Part shown: positions 1 through 9,954 of the stretch, in pieces
How positions within the stretch are numbered: position 1 is the stretch's first letter
Layout: every line of letters starts with the position of its first letter
NCBI GenBank assembly: GCA_020854035.1
Contig: JADZGE010000055.1
Span: forward strand, 43,364-107,363
DNA from: Burkholderiales bacterium
GTDB taxonomy: Bacteria; Pseudomonadota; Gammaproteobacteria; Burkholderiales; SG8-41
Direction: 5' to 3'
DNA length: 64,000 nucleotides
The notes under the pieces: model-generated
The model's database searches: none
What the model saw: the letters and a program-made list of their open reading frames with translations, nothing else
Told to the model about the DNA's origin: nothing
Made by a program: the position numbers and the translations under genes

Positions 1-1398
<1,398 letters not shown>

Positions 1399-1436
1399 CG
1401 GGGGACCGGAGCTACCGCCCGCCGATTGCTGCCGAT

Positions 1437-2666
1437 TCAATACCCGCGGCCGGCGGCTCCCGCCCGGCGCGCGAGCCGCCTGATCACCTTGAGCCGCTGC
1501 GAGGTGTCGCCCGCGAGGTGGGTCCAGATGATCGCGTCGCGCACGAGCTTCTCGGCGTGCGTGTTCGTCACGCCACCGGCGGCGCCGTGGATGCGCAGGT
1601 TGAGGGTGGACACGCGCTGGATCACGTCGGAGGAGTAGTTCATGAGGAGCACGACGTTCACCGGGTCGTGGGTGCCGCGGTCGATCTCGCGCGCGATGCG
1701 CATGACGAAGGAGCGCAACGCCTCGGTCAGCATGTGCATCTCGGAGAGCTTCATCTGCACGCCCTGCTGGTCGAGCAGGGGCTTCCCGCCGCGGCGTTCG
1801 CTCTTCGCGCGCGCGAGCGCCGACTCGCAGGCGTCCTCGCACACGCCGAGCGCGTTGCACGCCAGCTCGAAGTCGTTGAACTCGGCGACGCCCCCTTTCT
1901 GGCGGGCGCGCGTGCCGCCGTTCACCTCGCCCAGCACGTTCGCGTGCGGCAGGCGGGCGTTCTCGAAAACCAGCTCGGCGTTCTGGTAGAAGCGCCAGCC
2001 GGCCTTGTTGAACACCTTGCCGATGCGGAAACCGGGCGTGCCGACCGGCACCATGAACACGGTGGTGCCCTCGGTGACGGGAACGTCGGGATCGGTACGC
2101 GCGCCGACGAAGAAGAGCCGGCCCACGCCGCCGTTCGCGATGAATGTCTTCTCGCCGTTCAGTATCCATTCGTCGCCGCGCCGCTCGGCCCCGAGACGCA
2201 TTCCCGCGCGCGGATCGTCCTCGGGCGGATAGCGGTTGTCGGAGCCGGCGTTCGGCTCGGTGCCGCCGAAGCCCAGCACGCAGGTGTCGTCGGCGACGAA
2301 GGGCCGGAGGAATCGCTCCTTCTGCTCGTTCGTGCAGGCACCGGCGATGAGGTGACCCCACTTCCAGTTCTGACTGAACGCCTTCGAGATCGCGCTGTCG
2401 CCCTTCGCGAGCTCCGCCATGACGAGGGCCTGCGTGACGAAGTCGATGGCGTGGCCGCCCCACTCCTTCGGCACGACCGCCGTGCGGAACCCGAGCTGCG
2501 AGCCCTTGCGAATGATCTCCCAGTCCCACGCCGCGCCGGGTCCCTCGATGGCGTCGCGCGCGAGCGAGATCGGGCGGATTTCCTCCCGCGCGAACCTGCG
2601 CGCCTTCATCTGCCACTCGCGCTGCTCGTCCGTGAGATCGTCGGCCGGCCGGGTAATCACGTCCAT
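1437..2666 (-). CDS. Acyl-CoA dehydrogenase family protein
   Basis: Flavoprotein of 409 residues, the normal length for the family. It would oxidise an acyl-CoA thioester and pass electrons to ETF. Seen: the N-terminal helical domain (EQREWQMKARRFAREEIRP), the FAD and substrate-binding strand segment LGFGGTEPNAGSDN, WILNGEKTFIANG, and a C-terminal domain ending in AEKLVRDAIIWTHLAGDTSQ. Odd point: most relatives have the catalytic glutamate in a YEG-type motif just before the TSQ segment. Here that position reads THLAGDTSQ with no glutamate. The base may lie elsewhere, as in the isovaleryl and long-chain enzymes, or the reaction may differ. The substrate cannot be told from sequence. Confidence 0.9.
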   Translation of the reverse strand: MDVITRPADDLTDEQREWQMKARRFAREEIRPISLARDAIEGPGAAWDWEIIRKGSQLGFRTAVVPKEWGGHAIDFVTQALVMAELAKGDSAISKAFSQNWKWGHLIAGACTNEQKERFLRPFVADDTCVLGFGGTEPNAGSDNRYPPEDDPRAGMRLGAERRGDEWILNGEKTFIANGGVGRLFFVGARTDPDVPVTEGTTVFMVPVGTPGFRIGKVFNKAGWRFYQNAELVFENARLPHANVLGEVNGGTRARQKGGVAEFNDFELACNALGVCEDACESALARAKSERRGGKPLLDQQGVQMKLSEMHMLTEALRSFVMRIAREIDRGTHDPVNVVLLMNYSSDVIQRVSTLNLRIHGAAGGVTNTHAEKLVRDAIIWTHLAGDTSQRLKVIRRLARRAGAAGRGY

Positions 2667-2985
2667 GGCTCACTTCCATTCCAGTTGCGCTGTTCGCCCA
2701 GGCGCCCTCGCGCACGATGCGCCCGCGTGTCCCGGGCGCCGTCGTGGCCCGCCCGCGACATGGCGGAGGCGCGCATGCCGGTGACGAAACGCGCGAAATC
2801 GACGTCGACCAGTTACTGGTCGCCTCCGCGGGTCCGCCGTCATGGCGGAAAGCGCATTGTAGAATGCTTCGCAACGCTTCGCCGGCCGGTCCCGTCACGG
2901 GCGCGCGGGCAGTATCCGGCGAGGCGGATCCGGCCAGCCGCACGGCTGGCGCCCGGGGAATCGATGCCTCATGTTGAGCGGCGGT

Positions 2986-3138
2986 TCATGTCGACAGCGT
3001 GAAGGGGACCTCCAACCTGTGGGGCGAGCGCTGGTCGAAGTTGACGCAGAACGGCATGCGCAACGGCGTGTGCTCCGTGACGGGCTCGACGAGCACGCAG
3101 TGCGACAGGAACCCGGCGGTGCGCCGCTTTTCGATCAT
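2986..3138 (-). CDS. Small hypothetical ORF, 50 aa
   Basis: I do not recognise this product. It starts with ATG at 3138 and ends with TGA. The frame has almost exclusively G or C at third codon positions, as real genes here do, and its amino-acid mix (RRTAGFLSHCVLVEPV, FCVNFDQRSPHRLEV) looks protein-like rather than the Arg/Ala/Pro-rich shadow translations of this DNA. Against it: no Shine-Dalgarno sequence precedes the ATG, and the frame is closed by a stop about 40 nt upstream. It may be the remnant of a decayed gene. Confidence 0.3.
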   Translation of the reverse strand: MIEKRRTAGFLSHCVLVEPVTEHTPLRMPFCVNFDQRSPHRLEVPFTLST

Positions 3139-3339
3139 GTTGGGGGGCGAGGGCGTGCGCGTCGGGCAGGCGCTCGGCTACCATCTATCGAGCTCATGTA
3201 GTGGCCGGCGAGCAGTGGCGGTTGAGGTTGCCGATGGTCTCGCGTGGTTCCGGACCGGGACGCACGCCGAGTACGATGAAGGGCACGACCAGCCACGCGA
3301 TCGACGGCGACACCAGGCCGCGTTCCGTGCGGACCCGGA

Positions 3340-3360
3340 CCGTCATGTCAGGATTTGACC
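3340..3360 (+). repeat. Degenerate solitary REP-like sequence
   Basis: Eighteen of 21 positions match the repeat unit found next to the RAYT transposase at 47858-47954 (core GTCATGTCAAGACCTGACC). The copy here reads CCGTCATGTCAGGATTTGACC. It ends 13 nt before the start codon of the URO-D-family gene, so it lies in that gene's leader region. Confidence 0.5.
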
Positions 3361-3373
3361 TCGGATTCTTGAA

Positions 3374-4318
3374 ATGAACAAGCGCGAACGGTTCCGGGCC
3401 GCCGTGCGGGGCGAGGATGTCGACCACCCCCCGTGCACGGCATGGCTGCATTTCGGAAGCGATTGTCTCCCGGGGGAGGAGGCGGCGCAACGTCACATCG
3501 CGTTCCAGCGCGCCTACGACTGGGATATCTGCAAGGTCATGCACGACTACCGCTACCCGCTTCCAGCGGGCCTGGAAACACTGGAGACGCCGCAGGACAT
3601 GCTGCGCGTCGAGCGGGCGCCGCCGGGCAGTCCGAATTTCGCCGAACAGCTCAAGCTCATTCGCGCGGTGCGGCGCGAATGCGGCGCCGCCACGCCGGTC
3701 ATCGATACCCTCTTCAATCCCTGCCACACGATCGTGCGTCGCGCCGGTTACGGCACGGCAAGGCTCATCTACGAGCACCGGCGCGAGGCGTTGCGGATGA
3801 TCGACGCCGTGACGGAGAGCCTGTGCGACTACGTGCGCGAGCTCGGGAAGGCCGGCTGTGACGGGGTGCACTATTCGACGTCGGGCGCCATTACGCCGCC
3901 TGGCGAGCGGGGGATCGACGACGAGACAGTCCGGACTTTCGTGCGCCCCTTCGACCTGAGGGTGCTGGCGGCAATGGCGGGCATGGTGCGGGTCGTCCAC
4001 GTGCACGGCACCCACGTCGACATGGGGCGCGTGCTCGACTACCCGTGCGAGGTGTTCAGCGTGTCAGACCGGCTGCCCGGCAATCCATCGCTCGGGGAGT
4101 TGCGCAGGATGACCGACAAGTGTTTGATGGGTGGTTTGAACGAGGCCCGCATCCACGGCTACTCCCCGCCCGCACTCCGGGCGGAGATGCACGATGCGCT
4201 GCGCCAGGCCGGCAGGCGCAAGTTCATGTTGACCCCCGGTTGCACGGTCGCCTCGCATACGGCGCAGCATGTCCTGCGCTGCCTGCGCGATGCCAGCCGG
4301 CAACCGGGCGAAGGTTGA
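3374..4318 (+). CDS. Uroporphyrinogen decarboxylase / methyltransferase-fold protein
   Basis: A 314-residue TIM-barrel protein of the URO-D superfamily, which includes haem-pathway decarboxylases and zinc-dependent corrinoid or coenzyme M methyltransferases such as MtaA and MtbA. The N-terminus (NKRERFRAAVRGEDVDHPP) and the C-terminal PGC segment at about residues 288-290 resemble the methyltransferase branch. In that branch zinc is usually held by His-x-Cys plus a distal Cys. Here the first site reads H209-V-H211, so a histidine takes the place of the first cysteine, with C290 as the probable distal ligand. A role in demethylation or in handling a methylated substrate fits better than haem synthesis, because the neighbours are an SDR and a Bug receptor. 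The substrate is unknown. Confidence 0.8.
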   Translation: MNKRERFRAAVRGEDVDHPPCTAWLHFGSDCLPGEEAAQRHIAFQRAYDWDICKVMHDYRYPLPAGLETLETPQDMLRVERAPPGSPNFAEQLKLIRAVRRECGAATPVIDTLFNPCHTIVRRAGYGTARLIYEHRREALRMIDAVTESLCDYVRELGKAGCDGVHYSTSGAITPPGERGIDDETVRTFVRPFDLRVLAAMAGMVRVVHVHGTHVDMGRVLDYPCEVFSVSDRLPGNPSLGELRRMTDKCLMGGLNEARIHGYSPPALRAEMHDALRQAGRRKFMLTPGCTVASHTAQHVLRCLRDASRQPGEG

Positions 4319-4361
4319 GCCGAAGTCGGGCGGCGATCAAGGCAGGATCGAGGCGGACCCT

Positions 4362-5132
4362 ATGCGATTCGACGAACAACTGCGCCTCGCGGGCAAGGCG
4401 GCGCTCGTGTGCGGAGCGGGCCGCGGCCTCGGACGTTCCATCGCCGAAGGCCTGGCCGAGGCCGGCGCCGATGTCGTGGTGGCAAGTCGTAACGCGGCGG
4501 AAATCGAAGCACTGGCGGCGCAGTTGAGGCGGACGGGTCACGGGCGCGCGCTCGCCTGTCGCGCGGATGTGACCCGTCCCGAGGAGGTCGAAGCCGCCGT
4601 CGAGCGGGTCATCGCGGAACTGGGCCGCATCGACATCCTGTTCAACGTGGCCGGCGGTAGAATGCGCAAGGCCGTGGTCGAAACCAGTGACGAAGAATGG
4701 GACGCGATGCTGCGGAGCAATCTGAGTTCCGCCTTTTACGCCTGCCGGGCGGCGGGCAGGCGATTCCTGAGCCAGCGCAGCGGGTGTGTGATCAACGTGG
4801 CGTCCACCGCCGGGCTGCGCGGTCGCGCGGACCGCACGGCCTATTGCGCCGCCAAGGCGGCGCTGATCAATTTCTCGCGCGCTCTCGCCGTCGAGTGGGC
4901 GCCGGCCAATATCCGGGTGAACGTGCTGTGCCCGGGGCGGTTTCACACTCCGGCGACGGCGGCCGAGCACGGTGATCCGGTCCGGTACGCGAAATTGCTG
5001 GAGCTCTCGCCCCTGCGGCGGATCGCCTCCGCCGACGAGATCAAGGCCGCCGCGGTCTACCTTGCGAGCCCCGCCGCGGCCTACGCGACGGGCACCGTAC
5101 TCGTGCTCGATGGCGGGCAGACGATTACCTGA
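4362..5132 (+). CDS. SDR family NAD(P)-dependent oxidoreductase
   Basis: Classical short-chain dehydrogenase of 256 residues that interconverts an alcohol and a ketone using NAD(P). Seen: the glycine-rich cofactor motif GAGRGLG at residues 18-24, NVAGG, and the catalytic set S148, Y161 and K165 (YCAAK). The C-terminal segment ATGTVLVLDGGQTIT is typical. The frame is open further upstream to 4269, but the ATG at 4362 puts the first beta strand at the usual distance from the N-terminus, and the longer form would overlap the previous gene. It lies 43 nt after the URO-D-family gene and 10 nt before a Bug gene, so the three probably form one operon. Confidence 0.92.
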   Translation: MRFDEQLRLAGKAALVCGAGRGLGRSIAEGLAEAGADVVVASRNAAEIEALAAQLRRTGHGRALACRADVTRPEEVEAAVERVIAELGRIDILFNVAGGRMRKAVVETSDEEWDAMLRSNLSSAFYACRAAGRRFLSQRSGCVINVASTAGLRGRADRTAYCAAKAALINFSRALAVEWAPANIRVNVLCPGRFHTPATAAEHGDPVRYAKLLELSPLRRIASADEIKAAAVYLASPAAAYATGTVLVLDGGQTIT

Positions 5133-5142
5133 ACCGCGGTCC

Positions 5143-6129
5143 ATGGTGTCGCGCGTGATCCGCCGGATCGGTGTTGCGCTCGGTGGCGCCGCCGTCGCGC
5201 TCTGCGTTCTCGCCGACGCGCGGCCCGCCGGGTATCCCGCCAAACCCGTGCGGATCATCGTGCCGTTCAGCGCCGGCAGCCCGATTGAAATCCCCGCGCG
5301 CATGATCGCGCAACGTCTCCGTGACGCGATGGGCCAGCCTTTCGTGATCGAGAATCGTGCGGGGGCGGGTGGAATCATCGGCACCGAATCCGTCGCCAGG
5401 GCGCCACGGGACGGGTACACGATCCTCGCCACGAGTTGCGCGCATTCGACGAACGTGACCTATTACCGGAAGCTTCCCTACGACGCGGTGGCCGACTTCG
5501 CGCCGATCACGCAGGTCGCCGTGACCTACGGGAGTGTGCTGGTCATCCACCCGTCGGTTCCGGCGACTTCGGTCGGTGAGTTCATCGCTCTTGCCAGGTC
5601 AAGGCCGGGCGAGCTCGATTACGCCTCGGCCGGCATCGGCAGCCCCCCGCATGTGGCCGCCGCGCTGTTTGCCTCGATGACCGGTATCCGGCTTGTACAC
5701 GTACCGTACCGGGGCACGGCGGTGGCGATCAGCGATGTGCTCGGGGGACAGGTCGAGGCGATGTTCATGAACGTGACGGCCGCGGTCGAGTTCGTCAGAT
5801 CGGGGCGGCTGCGCGCGCTCGGTATCAGCGGTCCACGCCGCATGCCGTGGCTGCCCGACGTGCCGACGATGCTCGAGTCCGGATTGAGCGGCTTCGACCT
5901 GACGTGCTACCACGGCATGTGGTTTCCTTCCGGCACGCCGCCGGAAATCGTGCGGCGCGTGCACGACGAGATAGCGAGGACGCTCGCCGCGCCGCAGGCG
6001 CGCCGCTACCTCCTCGATAACGGCTTCGTTCCGGTCGGCAGCTCGCCAGGGGAGTTCGCCGAGGTCATCGGGAAGGACATCGCGCTGCACGCGAACATCG
6101 CGAAGCGCATCGGCATCGAGCCGCGGTGA
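5143..6129 (+). CDS. Bug/TctC-family periplasmic receptor
   Basis: A 328-residue tripartite tricarboxylate transporter receptor. The start at 5143 gives a signal peptide with a basic n-region (VSRVIRRIG), a hydrophobic core and a likely cleavage site near ADARPAG. Family signatures seen: KPVRIIVPFSAG, IENRAGAGGIIG and HVPYRGTA. The first ligand loop reads SAGSPIEIPAR instead of the usual PPGGxxDxxAR, so the usual Asp is absent and the bound acid may be atypical. It follows the SDR gene by 10 nt and converges with the minus-strand Bug gene 92 nt away. Confidence 0.93.
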   Translation: MVSRVIRRIGVALGGAAVALCVLADARPAGYPAKPVRIIVPFSAGSPIEIPARMIAQRLRDAMGQPFVIENRAGAGGIIGTESVARAPRDGYTILATSCAHSTNVTYYRKLPYDAVADFAPITQVAVTYGSVLVIHPSVPATSVGEFIALARSRPGELDYASAGIGSPPHVAAALFASMTGIRLVHVPYRGTAVAISDVLGGQVEAMFMNVTAAVEFVRSGRLRALGISGPRRMPWLPDVPTMLESGLSGFDLTCYHGMWFPSGTPPEIVRRVHDEIARTLAAPQARRYLLDNGFVPVGSSPGEFAEVIGKDIALHANIAKRIGIEPR

Positions 6130-6221
6130 GCAGGGCTTCCGGGCGGCCCGCGCGCGCCGGCCGGGCGATTCTCCGATCCGCCCCGTCGTTCCCCGAACGC
6201 GGCGCCGCTACCGGCAGGCGG

Positions 6222-7187
6222 TCATTCTATTTTCAGTCCGAGCCGCTGGACCACGCTCGCCATGGCATCCATTTCGTGCTTGACGAAGCGGCGAAATTCC
6301 TCCGGGGCGTCCGTGCGTATCGTCGTCGACTGCCGCGTGAACTGATCGACGGTCTCCGGTTTCGCGAGCACCTTCAACAACGTCGCGCGCAACTTCGCCA
6401 GGATCGGCTGCGGGGTCTTCCTGGGAGCGATGAGCCCCATCCAGCCGCTGAACTGGAAGCCGGGGACGGCCTCGCTGATCGGGGCAAGGTCCGGGAAAAG
6501 CGGCGAACGCTCGGGAAGCGTGTGGCCGAGACCGCGCAGGCGCCGGGCCTGGATATGTCCCATGAGGCTCGCCGCGGGCGCGATGAGCCAGTGGGATTCG
6601 CCCGCCATCACCGCCTGCGACGCTCCCGCCTTGTACGGTACGTGCGTGGACTTCAGGCGCGCCGCGTCGAGCAGCAATGTCCCGGTGAGATGAGTCTGGG
6701 AGCCCTGCCCGGTGGAGGCCATGTTGAGCGCGGTGCCGTGCTGCCTGACCCAGCCGACCCACTCCTTCGTGTCGCGAGGCGGAGATTTCGGACTCACCGC
6801 CAGCACGTTCGGCGTGATCGCGACGAGCGAAATGAAGTCGAAGTCGTTGACCGGATCGTACGGGACGAGTTTCTGCAGCGCCGGCGCGATGCTCATGCCC
6901 GTGGTGGTCGCCGAAACCAGCGTATGGCCGTCGGGGACCGAATTCTTCGCGATTCCCATGCCGATGGCGCCACCGGCGCCGGCGCGGTTGTCGACGATGA
7001 CCTGTTTCCCCAGCTCGTCGGTGAGCAGCGTGGCGAGGATCCGGGTGAGGATGTCGTTCGATGTGGCCGGGGAAGCCGCCACGATCATCCGGATCGATCG
7101 CTGGGGATAATCGCGAGCGGCCGGAGGCGCGGCCTGCGCTCCGGCCGACACGAGCACGAGCCCCGCAAGCGGAGTGAACCATTTCAT
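6222..7187 (-). CDS. Bug/TctC-family periplasmic receptor
   Basis: A 321-residue receptor with a clear signal peptide ending near AGAQA. The second lobe signature VDNRAGAGGAIG and THVPYKAG are intact. The first ligand loop, VAASPATSNDILTRIL, lacks the double glycine of most relatives. It lies 26 nt downstream of the M24-fold gene on the same strand and was probably co-transcribed with it, so the M24-like enzyme may act on the captured compound or a derivative. This pairing is inferred from position only. Confidence 0.93.
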   Translation of the reverse strand: MKWFTPLAGLVLVSAGAQAAPPAARDYPQRSIRMIVAASPATSNDILTRILATLLTDELGKQVIVDNRAGAGGAIGMGIAKNSVPDGHTLVSATTTGMSIAPALQKLVPYDPVNDFDFISLVAITPNVLAVSPKSPPRDTKEWVGWVRQHGTALNMASTGQGSQTHLTGTLLLDAARLKSTHVPYKAGASQAVMAGESHWLIAPAASLMGHIQARRLRGLGHTLPERSPLFPDLAPISEAVPGFQFSGWMGLIAPRKTPQPILAKLRATLLKVLAKPETVDQFTRQSTTIRTDAPEEFRRFVKHEMDAMASVVQRLGLKIE

Positions 7188-7213
7188 GTCGCACCTCCCG
7201 TGATGGCCTCTGG

Positions 7214-8413
7214 TCAGTCTATGCGGATGAATTCCATCGGGTAGCGCTGAAGCGGCCGCGCGCCGTTCTTCTCGATCACGACGAGCGCGCCGGCCTGTAC
7301 GCCGCGCTTGCCGTCGGTGGTGATCACGTTCGGCTGGACCACCATGAGCATCCCCTCCTGGAAGGTGATCGGCATTTGCGGCCGCTTGATCGCCGCCGAG
7401 GGAAGGTCGAGACGCGGGTCCTCGATATGGACGCCCCAGCCGTGCACGAGCGCGTCGTAGGTCGTGAAGCCGGCGCGCTCGATCGAGCTCGCGGCCGCGC
7501 GCACGTCATGGTCGGTGGCGCCCGGCTTCAGCGCCTCGACGACGCGATGGTACGACTCGGCGGCGGCGTCGAAGAGGCGCTGGTAGACGGGCGTCGGCGC
7601 GGCGCCGATGGCGAAGGGCCGGTGGATCTGGCCGGCGTAGAGGCCCTTGCCCGCGCTGATTTCGGTGAGGAGAACGTCACCGCGCTCCAGCCGGCGCTCC
7701 GACGGGTATTGCCACGGGAACACGATTTCCGGCTCGTCCATGGAGGTCGCGCCCATGTACTGAAGGCGCAGCGTCGCGCCCTCGCGCAGCACCGATGCGG
7801 CGTTGATGGCAAGGAGCTCGTACTCGGGCATGCCGATGTGCGCGTTCCTCGCGAGCCCCTCGATGATGCGGTCCGTGAACTCGGCCCCCCGCGCGAACCA
7901 CTCCAGCTCCTCGGCGCTCTTGATGAAGCGCGCCTTCGCCATGACATCCAGCGCATCGACGAATCGCGCCTGCGGCAGCGCCGCGACCATGGCTTCCTTG
8001 TGCTCGGAGGACATCGCGGTGCGCCCGACGTTGCGCACGCCCGCGATGCCGATGCGCCCCGAGGCGTGCCCCAGGTCCGCGATCCGCTGCGCGAGCTGCG
8101 TGCCCGGGTTGCTGCCGTAGACGAACGCCTCGGCCTCCTTCGCGCGCCCGGCGCGCCGCGCGGTGTGGAGATAGAGCTGATTGCTCATCAGGAGCGCGGG
8201 GCCCGCGCTCGCCGTCATGATCACGTACGCGGGACCCGGGTCGATGTAGTTCGTGAGCCAGTAGATGTTCGCGTGGTTGGCGCCCCGGCTGGCGGAATCG
8301 CCGACGATGATGAGGGCATCGATCTCGCGCGCGGCCATCTCCCGGCGCACGGCCGCCTCGCGGCGCTGGTACTCGGTCTCGGAAAAGCGTGGAAACGTCG
8401 CCGGCGTCGTCAT
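7214..8413 (-). CDS. M24-fold protein (creatinase/Xaa-Pro peptidase superfamily) lacking metal ligands
   Basis: A 399-residue protein with the two-domain layout of the superfamily: an N-terminal creatinase-like domain to about residue 155 and a C-terminal pita-bread domain. True aminopeptidases hold two metals with Asp, Asp, His, Glu and Glu. Here the first Asp position is E251 (LLTEISAGKG), the second is Q262 (GQIHRP), and the Glu of the EPG motif is Q360 (VVQPN). The last Glu falls in GVQAGALVVIEKNG, where no glutamate occupies the normal place. Histidines at VHGWGVH (324, 329) remain. This argues against a dinuclear peptidase and for a creatinase-like, metal-free hydrolase or another lyase or hydrolase activity. 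A GAAAGGA-type ribosome site precedes the ATG. Confidence 0.85.
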   Translation of the reverse strand: MTTPATFPRFSETEYQRREAAVRREMAAREIDALIIVGDSASRGANHANIYWLTNYIDPGPAYVIMTASAGPALLMSNQLYLHTARRAGRAKEAEAFVYGSNPGTQLAQRIADLGHASGRIGIAGVRNVGRTAMSSEHKEAMVAALPQARFVDALDVMAKARFIKSAEELEWFARGAEFTDRIIEGLARNAHIGMPEYELLAINAASVLREGATLRLQYMGATSMDEPEIVFPWQYPSERRLERGDVLLTEISAGKGLYAGQIHRPFAIGAAPTPVYQRLFDAAAESYHRVVEALKPGATDHDVRAAASSIERAGFTTYDALVHGWGVHIEDPRLDLPSAAIKRPQMPITFQEGMLMVVQPNVITTDGKRGVQAGALVVIEKNGARPLQRYPMEFIRID

Positions 8414-8726
8414 GGTCGGGTGTCCTTTCGTTCGATTGCGTCGAGGCCGTCCGCGATGGTCGTGAAGCGCCCGGCGCTCTCCGGCCTGGCGGGTCCCGGG
8501 TGGAAAGCGACAATGATATCAGACCCGCCATGCGTTATCCGGGCCGGGCGCGGCCGGCTCGAAAAGACCGGCTCGACCCGCATTTCGGACTCTCCGGCGG
8601 CACGAGCACCAGCGAGCATTGCAATCGCGATCCGGGCGAAGTACGCTCTGCGGCACCGCCGCGCATCGTCGCCGGGCTGCGTCGCGCGTCACTCCCCCGG
8701 CGCGCGCCATCGCGAAAGAGAAGGCC

Positions 8727-9884
8727 ATGTACTACGAAGGCAACTGGATCGACAGTTTTCCGAGGAACTACCAGTGGTCGAACGCGACCCTCATCACCAA
8801 GGGAATGGCGCCGACGGGTGCGGTGGCGCTCGGCGAGATCGACGAGGTAGTGCAGCGACTGCACCGGCGCGCGGGCGAGCCGCACGCGTGGTGGGAGGAG
8901 TGGTGCGCGATGGCGGAACGCATGGAGAAGGCCGCCGACGAAGCGGCCGCCGGGGGCCACCAGGCGAGCGCCGGCAACTACTATCTCCGCGCCGGCATGT
9001 ACTACTACACCGGCGAGCGGATGGTGCCGCCGGGCGAGCGCAAGCTCGGGATCTATCGCAAGAGCCTGCGCTGCGCGCGGGCGGGGCTGCAGCGGCGCCA
9101 CCCGAATCTCGAGATCGTCGACGTGCCCTACGAGAATTCCTCGCTGGCGGCCTATTTCCTGAAGTCCCCGCGCGCGCAGGGTCCGGCGCCGGCGGTGGTG
9201 CTGTTCAACGGCCTGGACAATTGCAAGGAGATGAACGTTCTTTTCGCCGGCGTCGAGCTCTCGTTCCGGGGTTTCCACACGCTCGCGATCGACGGCCCGG
9301 GGCAGGGCGAGTCGCTGCGCCTGCGCAATCACCCGTCGCGCCACGACTACGAGGCCGCGGGGACGCCGGCCTACGAATACGTCGCGAGCCGCGCGGAGGT
9401 CGACGCGAGGCGCGTCGCGATCATGGCCTACAGCGCCGGCGGCTACTACGCGCCGCGGGTCGCCGCGTTCGAGAAGCGCTACGCCGCATGCGTCGCGTGG
9501 GGCCCGCATTTCGACTATCACGCGGTTTGGGAGAAGCGCTGGGCCGCGATGAAGAAGGACGAAAACAGCGTCGCCACTTCCCACTTCCAGCTGCCCTGGG
9601 TGCTCGGCGTGGAAGACATGGAAGCCGCGATGGAAAAGCTGAAGCGATTCACCCTGGCCGGGGTGGCCGGGAAGATCGAGTGCCCGCTGCTCATCACGTG
9701 GGGCGAGGAGGACAAGCTCACGCCGCGCGAGATCGGGGAGGAGCTATACGCCGCCGCGGGCTCCCGCGACAAGACGCTGAAGATCTTCTCGCGCGATACG
9801 GGCGGTTTCGAGCATTGCCAGGCGGACAACCGGCAGGTCGGGATCGACTACATCGCGGACTGGCTCTCCGATCGCCTGGTGTAG
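8727..9884 (+). CDS. Alpha/beta hydrolase (FrsA / 2,6-dihydropseudooxynicotine hydrolase-like)
   Basis: A 385-residue serine hydrolase with no signal peptide. The probable triad is visible: S236 in MAYSAGGYY, D329 in TWGEEDKL and H363 in GFEHCQ. The long helical N-terminal part (about 150 residues) before the hydrolase core resembles the FrsA and dihydropseudooxynicotine hydrolase group, which cleaves C-C bonds or esters. The ATG at 8727 was chosen because the protein homology-like sequence begins there and AAGAGAAGG lies just upstream; the frame stays open to 8619. It starts the long plus-strand catabolic block and is followed 70 nt later by a Bug gene. Confidence 0.85.
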   Translation: MYYEGNWIDSFPRNYQWSNATLITKGMAPTGAVALGEIDEVVQRLHRRAGEPHAWWEEWCAMAERMEKAADEAAAGGHQASAGNYYLRAGMYYYTGERMVPPGERKLGIYRKSLRCARAGLQRRHPNLEIVDVPYENSSLAAYFLKSPRAQGPAPAVVLFNGLDNCKEMNVLFAGVELSFRGFHTLAIDGPGQGESLRLRNHPSRHDYEAAGTPAYEYVASRAEVDARRVAIMAYSAGGYYAPRVAAFEKRYAACVAWGPHFDYHAVWEKRWAAMKKDENSVATSHFQLPWVLGVEDMEAAMEKLKRFTLAGVAGKIECPLLITWGEEDKLTPREIGEELYAAAGSRDKTLKIFSRDTGGFEHCQADNRQVGIDYIADWLSDRLV

Positions 9885-9954
9885 CGATCGGCGCCCTTCG
9901 CGTGCAGCCTGCCCGCCGGCGCGGAGCGCGGCGGGAGCGAGGAGGAGGAAAGCC

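Larger units (their letters stand above)
2667..3373. other. Gene-poor interval of about 700 bp
   Basis: This stretch separates divergently transcribed genes: the acyl-CoA dehydrogenase leaves leftward and the URO-D-family gene leaves rightward. It probably holds both promoters, but I cannot place them with confidence. It contains two 50-residue minus-strand ORFs (2986-3138 and 3194-3346) and a degenerate copy of the REP-like palindromic sequence at 3340-3360. The second ORF begins inside that element and has one hydrophobic stretch (IAWLVVPFIVLGV). It may be a chance ORF or a gene remnant. Confidence 0.5.

Noticed and set aside
8413..8726. A gene between the M24-fold gene and the alpha/beta hydrolase
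   Set aside because: The 313-bp divergent gap has only short, unsupported frames and probably holds two promoters.
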